26,182 nt of DNA, taken from positions 1 through 26,182 of IMG/VR virus record IMGVR_UViG_3300048115_000419; one strand, given 5' to 3'. Made by a program: the position numbers and the translations under genes. This document shows, one piece after another, positions 15,168 through 22,617 of the stretch. The stretch is from a virus. Numbering within the stretch: the stretch's first letter is position 1; every line of letters starts with the position of its first letter. The notes under the pieces were generated by a model. It had not been told where the DNA came from. It saw only the letters and a list, made by a program, of their open reading frames with translations, and ran no database searches.

Positions 15168-18100
15168 TAGGTTATTTCGCCTGTCCTGTAATAAATTTTA
15201 GCCGAACTAATATTACCAGTAGCTCCTGTCGTTCCAATTAATCCTGCCCAAGAAACCTTAGAAGTCGCTGATGTATCGCTGCCTATACTATTTAGCGGAA
15301 TATCAACATACTGTTTATCAGATATTTCAACAATCATATCATCACCAGCAGTAAAGTGCTGAGTAAATGTAGTGTTGGTTCCTGTTATCCCAGAAGAACC
15401 GTATGCGATATCTACAGTCCCCGCAGATTTTAGTAACTTGCTGTTATGTTTTGTGGTTTGGATATCCAAAGCTACATTTGAATGCAGTTGATACTTACCA
15501 AAAATTGTTTGTCCTGCTGGGTGCACTAATTTTAACGCAACATCTTTATACCTCTGTAGCGCTAACGGAGCAATTACTTGGTAAGAATATTCTTGATAAT
15601 AATTACTGTCTTGTATAAAACCACGGCTAGAAGAGATATGACTACGAGATGTAGCATAATATCCTTCGCTATTAGCGGTGCCGTCAAGAGCAACATCAAC
15701 AACAGCTTGAGAAGAATTTGTTCTATCAGCTTCTTGTACCCTAACCCTCTCGTTCTGATCGTAAGAAAACCCTGAGTCGATTACTCTAAATCCTGTAGCA
15801 GTACCATCAGCACCAACGGTTGCGTTTATGATTGCATTTTTACCAAGAACCCCTTTATCTACAATTTTAACAACTGTACAGCCTGTTGTCCCGCTTTGCG
15901 TTCTATCATCAGCTGTACCGCCATTTTGCGTATATCCTGAACCAAAGTGTTGGATGGTTGCTGCAGAATTATTGGCGTATGTTATATTTCCAGGGTCTCT
16001 TTGTAAAAAGTCCTGCCAAACCCTTAGAACTGTATGGTACTTACCAGCGCTAACCAAAACTGAATCAGCAACATGCTTAATATGACCAGTTGCATTAGAA
16101 GAAGGTTGATTAATTTTATCGTTATTATCCACTGTGGCGGGAGCTTGCGTCAAATTAGTTGACGTCTCTACAGTTATGTACTGCTCACCAATCCCGAGCG
16201 AAGCAATATCAGGTTCAATGACCTTTACGTTAGGAGCAACACTAAATCCTGAACCGCCCACACGATTAGAAAGGTTTTCAATAGTACCAAAGGTTGCTGC
16301 TTTAAATTCAAGACAATCTCTGATTCTCATGTGGATATTCTCAACATTAGTATTCGCGGAGAAACCAGCAATGCCAGCAGATGCCACATTAGCAATAACT
16401 GTTGAGCTATTGACTAGCCTAATTCCATCTTCTTCCCTAAACGGAACAAGTGGACCCACATCAAACTGGGTCGGAACTAAAGAAGAAGTGGTATTGGCAA
16501 CAACAACCACTTTAACAAGATCTCTTGTTTCAGGAGTACCGCTAGGATCGTGAGTATATGTACCAGAAGCAGGAAATACTTTCTTAAGGACACCAAAACT
16601 ATAACGACCCTGTTCATTTGGGCTTACTGAAACAATCTCTTGCCCCTCAGATGGTATATTTGATGTAAGAACTCCCAGCTGTAGGATTTGATGACCAAAA
16701 GCATTGGCGCTAAATGAAGAAACTACACCTACATTCGCATCAGCTTCACTGGTTCCAAGATGAATGTACTCACCATCACCTTGACCGTTGTCATTAATAT
16801 CGGTGGTTCTTTGGTACATCTTCAATTCAGAACCTAGTGATTGTTGAGCGCCCCAAATAGAAAGACCAGAAGTTCCGTCTCCGTCGTATTTCCAAGAATT
16901 ATTACTGTCATTATTGCCCGCACTAAGTAGAGTAAATCTAAATGCAGTAGTAGAAGAAGATGGCTGTACTGCAGCAGAACATCTATACCAACCACCACCA
17001 ACAGCTTGCATTTGAACATTGGTCCAAGTAGTTCCATCGCCAGCATCTGCAATTACACCATCAGCAACATCAAACACTGGATACTTGTCATTCCCACCAA
17101 CGCCCATACCTCTAAACCCAAGCCACCTTTTACTCCCAGCTGAAATTGCTCTAGCATAGCAAGAGAAGTTCCAGGTAGTGTTTGTTGTGTGATTTATCGC
17201 AGAGTTTTTTACGCCTAGATAGTGAGTGACTCCTGAATTTTGCGCTACCGTTGTTGTATCTTCAATCAAATTCTCAGCTGTTTGGGATCCGTCAGGAGCA
17301 ACCACAATATTTGGGTTACTAATATTCGAGAAACTACTTACCCAGTGATCTCCATTTTCTACAGTTTCTGAATCGCTGAAATAGTTATGGATACTTGATA
17401 CAAAGTTTTTGTATGTATTTACTCTCAATACTTTTGGGTTGCCAGAACTTACAACTTCTGTGACGTGAGCATTGGCGCTGGTCGCTGACCCATATAAACT
17501 TGAACCAACAGGAATGGCTGTTGGGGTTGTTTGTTGTATTGTTATTATAGAATTTGCGTTAGTGAAAAAATCTTGATTAGTTTCTGATTCGTTCGGTTCT
17601 TGGATACCCCAGTTAGGCGAACACAGTAGCGTATTGGCGAATGTATTCATCAACCCTGTGGTTGAGTCAAGAACTACAGGAGCATTTTCACCAAATATAG
17701 TAGTTGCTCCAATAAGGTTTTTATTCATTGCGATAGCAAATCTACTACCAATATCGGGAGTTTCTAAAGTAAAGTTAGCAGGCGTTTGCCCATCACCGCC
17801 CTCTATAACGACTTGAGTTTCGCCAAGATCACCATAAGTTGTACTTGTATAACCTGACCCGCCATCAACAATATCAAAAGTTATGGCGCCCCCAAGGTCA
17901 ATAGTTCCCGTAACAACAACTCTACCCAAATCACCATTTTTATCTGATATGAGTTTTACGACATCCCCTTCCTTATATTCGCCACCAGCGTTAATGATTT
18001 TTAGGGATCTTATGCCAGCCTCAACTATAGGCATGAATGAAGATGGCGTTTGATCGGCACCATACAATCTTATAGGTTCTTTGTGATCAAACGAACCAAC

Positions 18101-18655
18101 AACATTAGAAACTAATATTTGCATGACGTTGCGATTTCGAACAACACGACCAACTACATTTTCGACTAATGCCCTTGCCCCTGAATACCTGCCTTCTATA
18201 GTTCTTCCTATAAAGTCAAAAACACGCTCATCGTTATTCGTCACCAGATAACGATCAAGCCTCCAATCACCATCAGAAACTTTTAACATTTGCTCAGACG
18301 GATAATTTAATTCAACATCTTCATTATAAATTGCTCTGAACATCAACTTATATGATGACTCTGTTCCTCTAGCTTGGTTGAAATATTTTACATATTTCGC
18401 CATCAATCTCTTATCGCCTAACACTTCATGAGGAACCGATGGTAAGAGTGTGTCTTGGAAATATTCTAAATACTCATCGAGAGTTGTGTTTATGTCTTTA
18501 TAATCTTCAATATTTTGTATTGCGTCTGTAAGTTTTCCGTTTTGCTCAAGATATTCATAATATGCTTCAATAAATGTAAGAAAATTCTTACCTTCTTCTT
18601 TGTAGAAGTCGGGGAACTGATTCTGTACAAGTTTTGATAATTTTGATTTTATCAT
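15167..18655 (-). CDS. gp7: Large baseplate wedge protein, probable gp7
   Basis: A 1162-residue protein lying exactly where T4 has gene 7, between gp6 and gp8, and of similar size to T4 gp7 (1032). Residues 1-115 are helical (FPDFYKEEGKNFLTFIEAYY ... RGTESSYKLMFRAIYNEDVE), a pattern found in marine T4-like wedge initiators. Repeated G-x-GY beta motifs follow (AGGEYKEGDVVKL, DGGSGYTSTTYGD, VGGSGFSVAPNVKV, DSGFSYDQNERV). Residues about 430-615 look like an inserted carbohydrate-binding-type jelly roll (PDGSQTAENLIEDTT, WNFSCYARA, GGGWYRCSA, SIWGAQQSLGSE). It overlaps gp6 and gp8 by TAATG at both ends. Naming as gp7 rests on position and size more than on direct similarity to T4. Confidence 0.75.
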   Translation of the reverse strand: MIKSKLSKLVQNQFPDFYKEEGKNFLTFIEAYYEYLEQNGKLTDAIQNIEDYKDINTTLDEYLEYFQDTLLPSVPHEVLGDKRLMAKYVKYFNQARGTESSYKLMFRAIYNEDVELNYPSEQMLKVSDGDWRLDRYLVTNNDERVFDFIGRTIEGRYSGARALVENVVGRVVRNRNVMQILVSNVVGSFDHKEPIRLYGADQTPSSFMPIVEAGIRSLKIINAGGEYKEGDVVKLISDKNGDLGRVVVTGTIDLGGAITFDIVDGGSGYTSTTYGDLGETQVVIEGGDGQTPANFTLETPDIGSRFAIAMNKNLIGATTIFGENAPVVLDSTTGLMNTFANTLLCSPNWGIQEPNESETNQDFFTNANSIITIQQTTPTAIPVGSSLYGSATSANAHVTEVVSSGNPKVLRVNTYKNFVSSIHNYFSDSETVENGDHWVSSFSNISNPNIVVAPDGSQTAENLIEDTTTVAQNSGVTHYLGVKNSAINHTTNTTWNFSCYARAISAGSKRWLGFRGMGVGGNDKYPVFDVADGVIADAGDGTTWTNVQMQAVGGGWYRCSAAVQPSSSTTAFRFTLLSAGNNDSNNSWKYDGDGTSGLSIWGAQQSLGSELKMYQRTTDINDNGQGDGEYIHLGTSEADANVGVVSSFSANAFGHQILQLGVLTSNIPSEGQEIVSVSPNEQGRYSFGVLKKVFPASGTYTHDPSGTPETRDLVKVVVVANTTSSLVPTQFDVGPLVPFREEDGIRLVNSSTVIANVASAGIAGFSANTNVENIHMRIRDCLEFKAATFGTIENLSNRVGGSGFSVAPNVKVIEPDIASLGIGEQYITVETSTNLTQAPATVDNNDKINQPSSNATGHIKHVADSVLVSAGKYHTVLRVWQDFLQRDPGNITYANNSAATIQHFGSGYTQNGGTADDRTQSGTTGCTVVKIVDKGVLGKNAIINATVGADGTATGFRVIDSGFSYDQNERVRVQEADRTNSSQAVVDVALDGTANSEGYYATSRSHISSSRGFIQDSNYYQEYSYQVIAPLALQRYKDVALKLVHPAGQTIFGKYQLHSNVALDIQTTKHNSKLLKSAGTVDIAYGSSGITGTNTTFTQHFTAGDDMIVEISDKQYVDIPLNSIGSDTSATSKVSWAGLIGTTGATGNISSAKIYYRTGEIT
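16810..17365 (-). other. Probable jelly-roll (carbohydrate-binding-like) module inside the gp7 gene
   Basis: Residues about 430-615 contain the ordered marks of jelly-roll modules common in phage spike proteins: PDGSQTAENLIED, then WNFSCYARA, GGGWYRCS, FRFTLLSAG and IWGAQ with GSE. The edges are approximate. The flanking sequence resembles a single interrupted beta domain. Confidence 0.55.
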
Positions 18656-20421
18656 TAGGTCTGCTCACCAACTACAGTAATTTTAGCATCTTTCGACTCC
18701 ATCAAAAGAACTTGCTCGCGGACAGGTATTATGTCAAGGTTCTCTGGCGTTACTGTAACTTTTAATTCAAGGTCAGCGAATGATGTTGGTGCAAAATTTG
18801 GTAAGAATATATGACCAGTGTCGTAGTTTATGGTTCCAGCGCTGGCGTCCATAACGGTGGTACTATTATCATTATTATATCTGAATATAGAAACTACTCC
18901 TGAACTATTGTCAGAAAGATTTGCCTGGAAACCGCCAAAGGTAAATTGACTACTGACTAATGTTCCCTTTCGTATTGCATTATTAAAGTACAAGTTTACA
19001 GATTCGGCATTATCAACATTTGGGGTGATCCGTTTTTCCATGCGAATACTTGCGTCATTATTTAAGATATAACCGCCAGATGTATTGTCTAGACTGCGAA
19101 CAAACCTTGAGTATCTGAATTTGTTACCGAATCTTTCAAGATTATTTGTAGCATAGTTTTCTATTTCATCTTTAATATTAGACTCAACGGCTGCAGCTGT
19201 CAGAGACGATCTAGTCAAATCATAGTATGATGTTATACTTGGAAGTATGTATGTATATTGACCATCAACGATTTCAGGATCAACTGCAAGTGGAGTTCTT
19301 TGTTTTATAGATGTTTTTATCTGATCCTTTCTATCTTTGGTGGTAAACTTTTCATTAAATGGCTTAACGGCAATAATAACCTTACCATTCTTAGCTGGGA
19401 CAGCTTCTTCTCCACCAAAAGCAATTACTGATTGTAAATCTGAATTTTCAGAAAGTAAGATTCTCTCGTAATCCTCAGCAACTACTGCTCTATTTTGAGT
19501 TTGGTAATTTCTTGGGGCAGAAAATTTTATTGAGGATACTGTTTCTTGACCCCTACCGCCAGTGGCGACGCTCTCGACAGATGTTATTGTTGCGCTAGAA
19601 TACGAAAGACCAATATTAATAGAATCGACGCTGAACTTCGAAGCGCCATTAGTCGCTTCTCCATTATTCACAAGATATTCTACAGTAACTATATTCCCAG
19701 CTTTCAGGGATTTCCCCAAAGAACCAGAACCAAATACAATCTCATATTTTTCATCTGCAGACTCTTCGATAAAAAATATTGGAGACGTTTCAAATACTTG
19801 CGTTATATTTGTCGCTTCTAGGAATTCTGTAGTTGTTGTATCAGTAGATGATTCTTGAACACGTACAGTAATGCTACTCGTGTCAACATTAGCGTTTGGG
19901 ATAATGTATTTGGTTGGGTTTGATGCTACAGTCCAACTAAACGATAGTGGCTCTCCTTCCTTGATCGTTATATTCTTTTCAAAAACACCAAGCGTATCTG
20001 CGTCAATCGTTTCAGCTTTAGGTGTCACATATGTATATGTCACGTCATCAAGTGTGGTTGTGAATTTAGAATTCTTAGGGAGTATTATCTGCGAAGTGCC
20101 TGAAGGTAGTCCATCAAACTTCAACTTAATGACAGATGAAGCTCCGATTGAAGAAACGGGAGTATAACCAAGTTCCTTTGCCCTTGACACAACAGAATCT
20201 CTTTGTTGGGCAGTATCTAAGAACATCTCATTAGCAACCATATTCAAATAATATGCATTATAATGAGTATTATATGCGAGAACGTCTAAGAGAGTTGCCA
20301 TAGCAGACCCCTCAAAGTCATAATCTGTGAATTCAGTTTGACTTGATAAATACGTTTTTAAATTAGAACGTATCCCATCAAAATCTAGTTCCGTAACCTG
20401 CAAGTATGTGTTCGCTGCCAT
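18655..20421 (-). CDS. gp6: Baseplate wedge protein gp6
   Basis: A 588-residue homologue of T4 gp6 (660 residues), the ring-forming wedge scaffold related to phage P2 gpJ and T6SS TssF. The N-terminus carries the family signature: FDGIRSNLKTYLSSQTEFTD, YDFEGSAMATLLDVLAYNTH, YNAYYLNMVANEMFLDTAQQ, RDSVVSRAKELGYTP. The mid-region holds APRNYQTQNRAVVAEDYERI, a segment typical of gpJ/gp6 proteins, and the C-terminal part has RITPNVDNAESVNLYFNNAI. The ATG directly abuts the gp25 stop (TAAATG), and the stop overlaps the next ATG (TAATG). Confidence 0.95.
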   Translation of the reverse strand: MAANTYLQVTELDFDGIRSNLKTYLSSQTEFTDYDFEGSAMATLLDVLAYNTHYNAYYLNMVANEMFLDTAQQRDSVVSRAKELGYTPVSSIGASSVIKLKFDGLPSGTSQIILPKNSKFTTTLDDVTYTYVTPKAETIDADTLGVFEKNITIKEGEPLSFSWTVASNPTKYIIPNANVDTSSITVRVQESSTDTTTTEFLEATNITQVFETSPIFFIEESADEKYEIVFGSGSLGKSLKAGNIVTVEYLVNNGEATNGASKFSVDSINIGLSYSSATITSVESVATGGRGQETVSSIKFSAPRNYQTQNRAVVAEDYERILLSENSDLQSVIAFGGEEAVPAKNGKVIIAVKPFNEKFTTKDRKDQIKTSIKQRTPLAVDPEIVDGQYTYILPSITSYYDLTRSSLTAAAVESNIKDEIENYATNNLERFGNKFRYSRFVRSLDNTSGGYILNNDASIRMEKRITPNVDNAESVNLYFNNAIRKGTLVSSQFTFGGFQANLSDNSSGVVSIFRYNNDNSTTVMDASAGTINYDTGHIFLPNFAPTSFADLELKVTVTPENLDIIPVREQVLLMESKDAKITVVGEQT

Positions 20422-20832
20422 TTACCTAACTCTTTCTAAGATTACATCCAGAACCACTGGGTTCGGATCGTTTATTATCATGAACGCTACAGAAACAACC
20501 AAAGCATGCATGTCTTGATTTTCTTCAACCAAAACCTCAATAATATCGGCTCTTGGTTCGTGGTTTGCTATCGTTTCTCGAATAGCGCTTTCCATTTGTT
20601 GCTTTACAGCTGGAGTAAACAGCTCAAATAAATAATACCTGATCCCGCAACCAATATTTGACTTGAATGGTCTGTCATAATAATCTGTGAGTATAAGCGA
20701 CTTAACCGATTGCCTTACAGCATCTCGATTAAGTTTTCGGGGAACCTTTCCAGTGATAGGATGGGCAAAGAAACCCAAATCTATGTCACTAAATATTTCT
20801 TCTTTTTTTTGTTTCACTCCAGATACAGACAT
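20422..20832 (-). CDS. gp25: Baseplate wedge protein gp25
   Basis: A 136-residue homologue of T4 gp25 (132 residues), the sheath-initiator at the wedge core, related to T6SS TssE. Diagnostic marks: DIDLGFFAHPITGKVPRKLN, AVRQSVKSLILTDYYDRPFK, then FELFTPAVKQQMESAIRETI and the family's EPR triad in NHEPRADI (residues 90-97). Its length is as expected and nothing is missing. A GTAGGG ribosome site overlaps the end of the preceding H1-like gene (seven-base gap), and the gene runs straight into gp6. Confidence 0.96.
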   Translation of the reverse strand: MSVSGVKQKKEEIFSDIDLGFFAHPITGKVPRKLNRDAVRQSVKSLILTDYYDRPFKSNIGCGIRYYLFELFTPAVKQQMESAIRETIANHEPRADIIEVLVEENQDMHALVVSVAFMIINDPNPVVLDVILERVR

Positions 20833-20839
20833 CTATACC

Positions 20840-21010
20840 CTACTTTAAATTTTTAGATTCTTGTATTTCTTTTCTTCTATCCTTACAAAGTTTGCTTATT
20901 TCAGCTAGAGCCTTTCTTGACCTAGTACCAGCAGCTTTATTGCCAGTGACAAACTTTTCATTCTCTTGAATGTATGTTTCAAATAAATTAATTAAACTAT
21001 CGTGTATCAT
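20840..21010 (-). CDS. Small histone H1/Hc1-like basic protein
   Basis: A protein of 56 residues from the ATG at 21010, chosen because AAGGA sits eight bases upstream; starts at 21028 (ATG) or 21034 (TTG) would lack a good site. The basic second half (GNKAAGTRSRKALAEISKLC, KDRRKEIQ) resembles the N-terminal segment of chlamydial Hc1-type histone H1-like proteins (GNKAAAQRVRTES...KVYRKE), a small family that also occurs in T4-like marine phages. It might bind DNA or act as a structural or assembly protein; the family's role in phages is not known to me. It is odd for its place inside the baseplate operon, and it has its own late-promoter match. Confidence 0.7.
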   Translation of the reverse strand: MIHDSLINLFETYIQENEKFVTGNKAAGTRSRKALAEISKLCKDRRKEIQESKNLK

Positions 21011-21018
21011 AAAAATAT

Positions 21019-21023
21019 TCCTT
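21019..21023 (-). promoter_or_regulatory. Ribosome-binding site AAGGA deciding the start of the H1-like protein
   Basis: AAGGA with an eight-base A/T spacer before the ATG at 21010. The two alternative upstream starts at 21028 and 21034 have no comparable site. Confidence 0.6.
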
Positions 21024-21082
21024 GACATTTCCAAACAATCAGGTATAATAAAAAATGTTCAACTTTCAATTATATTAGATTC

Positions 21083-21090
21083 TATTTATA
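21083..21090 (-). promoter_or_regulatory. Late promoter (TATAAATA) upstream of the H1-like gene
   Basis: An exact T4-type late octamer on the - strand in the 84-base gap after the 147-residue gene. It should start transcription near 21077 and serve the H1-like gene, gp25, gp6 and genes beyond. It is non-coding, which makes it more credible than the copies inside genes. Confidence 0.7.
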
Positions 21091-21094
21091 ATCA

Positions 21095-21538
21095 TTAAAA
21101 CGATTGAACAGTAATAATATCATTAGCAGTTACAGCTGGATCTAAGACAACGCTAGTGCCATTCGTTGCCGTGTAATCAGTTACTGGCGTGAGCAAAACG
21201 CCATTCATAAAAACAATTGTCTTGTCTGGGTCATATGATAATGTATTTCCCAGATCATCAGTACCACTAAATGTAGTTTGGTTCGCACTACCAGCGAAAA
21301 CAAACTGATCAAAAGCTCCCCCAATATCTGCAGCACCAATAGCAGGTAATCTTAATTTTTCCGTTCCTTCATATGAAAAAATCAAATCATTTGTAGGAGT
21401 TGGCTTAACTGTCCAACCAGATATTTTTAACAGACCCTCAATCCCATCCCCTGTGGTTGGGTCTATTTCTATACCGCCAAGTTTTATAGAAAACGCTGAT
21501 TCGTCTAGAAATCCACTTGTTTGATTGAAATCCACCAT
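21095..21538 (-). CDS. Small beta-rich virion protein downstream of the gp5 spike
   Basis: A 147-residue protein with an AGGAAATATT ribosome site immediately after the gp5 stop. N-terminal residues (NQTSGFLDESAFSIKLGGIE) precede a domain typical of marine phage tail proteins: LIFSYEGTEKLRLP, then FVFAGSANQTTFSGTDDLGN, and the C-terminal KTIVFMNGVLLTPVTDYTAT with a final NDIITVQSF. That 'V.MNG..L....DYT....' unit recurs in phage fibre and baseplate proteins, often as a knob-like beta domain. Its place beside gp5 suggests a hub or spike accessory protein, but a fibre-related role is equally possible. No enzymatic motif is visible. Confidence 0.7.
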   Translation of the reverse strand: MVDFNQTSGFLDESAFSIKLGGIEIDPTTGDGIEGLLKISGWTVKPTPTNDLIFSYEGTEKLRLPAIGAADIGGAFDQFVFAGSANQTTFSGTDDLGNTLSYDPDKTIVFMNGVLLTPVTDYTATNGTSVVLDPAVTANDIITVQSF

Positions 21539-21546
21539 AATATTTC

Positions 21547-22443
21547 CTATTGCGGTTTGCTCGTAGTACCAGCACCAAGCCCTGGAGTATCGCGATGAGT
21601 ATGACCTTTACCAGATATCCCTGCCGAAACATGATCAACAGATGCTGTAGACTTACCAGTAATGTCTAAATTACCAGTTAAATTAATATTTCCTGTCCAA
21701 TTAGTGGTTGGCGTATCAACTGTCGTTGTGCCAGCAACAGTCAAATCGGCATCGCCATCTACGAATACAGTTACATTACCCTTAACATGGAGGCTGTCGT
21801 TACTGGCGACTAGAGTATAATTATCCTTAACAATCTTTGTTACTTTATCACCATCAGGATACACTTCATACATTGTACCACTTCTATGGAACTCTTTGAT
21901 TCGTTCTGCGCCAGAAGTATCATCATATTCTTTATAATGCCCCGACTCAGTTTCCATAACATGGTTCATCGGATATACTGGCGCATATGTTGAAGGAGGA
22001 ATGCTAATCTTACCAGCATCTTCTTCCGTATCATCAGCAACTCCACGTGTCCTTTTGTTTACATCTGACTCGCCAGTATATTTTGGGTAAACACCATTTG
22101 GGTCGTTAAAACCGAGAGTTGTTTCCGCAGCCTGTGATGGAGCTCCAGTAAGAGTTCCAACTACAGCTGGCTCTTGCGCTCTTTCTCCATCCATGAAGAA
22201 CCCCACAACCCAAGTTCCTTCAACCATACCAGTTGGCGACTTACCTATTCCGCTAATTGATGCAGAGTCAATCCCGCTTAGTGGTATAGCCCATGGCAAA
22301 GCGTCTGTCGGTATTTTATCTTTATTATCGGTGTGATAACCGTATGCGCGAACACGCACACGACCAAGTTGCGCTGGGTCGTTTCGATCCTCAACTACAC
22401 CGAAGAACCAAGTAAATGACCCTCTACCGACAAACTCTCTCAT
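21547..22443 (-). CDS. gp5: Baseplate hub spike gp5, lysozyme-free, with HxH tip
   Basis: A 298-residue central spike protein. Residues 1-100 are the gp5/VgrG OB-fold (FFGVVEDRNDPAQLGRVRVR, WVVGFFMDGERAQEPAVVGT). A loop with NKRTRG and the region MNHVMETESGHYKEYDDTSG, typical of gp5/VgrG spikes, leads into a trimeric beta-helix at about 195-270. The tip is GHTHRDTPGLGAG, with His281 and His283 forming an HxH pair like the iron-binding tip of P2 gpV and phi92 gp138. T4 gp5 has 575 residues including a lysozyme domain; no such domain is present here. The gene follows the Lys-rich small gene by three bases, with only a weak purine-rich ribosome site. Confidence 0.92.
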   Translation of the reverse strand: MREFVGRGSFTWFFGVVEDRNDPAQLGRVRVRAYGYHTDNKDKIPTDALPWAIPLSGIDSASISGIGKSPTGMVEGTWVVGFFMDGERAQEPAVVGTLTGAPSQAAETTLGFNDPNGVYPKYTGESDVNKRTRGVADDTEEDAGKISIPPSTYAPVYPMNHVMETESGHYKEYDDTSGAERIKEFHRSGTMYEVYPDGDKVTKIVKDNYTLVASNDSLHVKGNVTVFVDGDADLTVAGTTTVDTPTTNWTGNINLTGNLDITGKSTASVDHVSAGISGKGHTHRDTPGLGAGTTSKPQ

Positions 22444-22446
22444 TTA

Positions 22447-22605
22447 CTATTTCTTTTTCTTAGCTTTGGTTTTTTTCTTTTTTGGTTTTTCTTCAACCAA
22501 TTCTTCTTCGTGAGAAGGTTCTTTAATCTCTTGTAAGAATTCTGGTTTGTCAGCGTTCGCTACTTCTGATAAAAATTTATCTCTCGCAGTTCCTGGGATG
22601 GGCAT
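22447..22605 (-). CDS. 52-residue protein with Lys-rich tail between the two hub genes
   Basis: A 52-residue protein from the ATG at 22605, selected because AGGAGA (22612-22617) stands six bases upstream; an upstream start at 22680 would overlap the hub gene deeply and lacks support. The N-terminus reads PIPGTARDKFLSEVANADKP, followed by an acidic stretch (EIKEPSHEEELVEEKP) and a basic end (KKKKTKAKKKK). It is probably disordered. The gene sits tightly between the gp27-like hub and gp5 genes, so a hub-assembly or charge-based contact role is conceivable, but no function can be assigned. The terminal Lys codons double as the purine-rich leader of gp5. Confidence 0.65.
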   Translation of the reverse strand: MPIPGTARDKFLSEVANADKPEFLQEIKEPSHEEELVEEKPKKKKTKAKKKK

Positions 22606-22611
22606 TTTATT

Positions 22612-22617
22612 TCTCCT
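22612..22617 (-). promoter_or_regulatory. Ribosome-binding site AGGAGA spanning the hub stop codon
   Basis: It overlaps the TAG stop of the gp27-like gene (22616-22618) and is six bases from the ATG at 22605. It fixes the start of the 52-residue protein. Confidence 0.75.

Noticed and set aside
21050-21109. Rho-independent terminator after the 147-residue gene (TGTTCAA ... TTGAACA then TTTTTT on the - strand)
   Set aside because: The stem is only seven weak pairs with a loop of about 40 bases that encloses the late promoter; not a convincing terminator.
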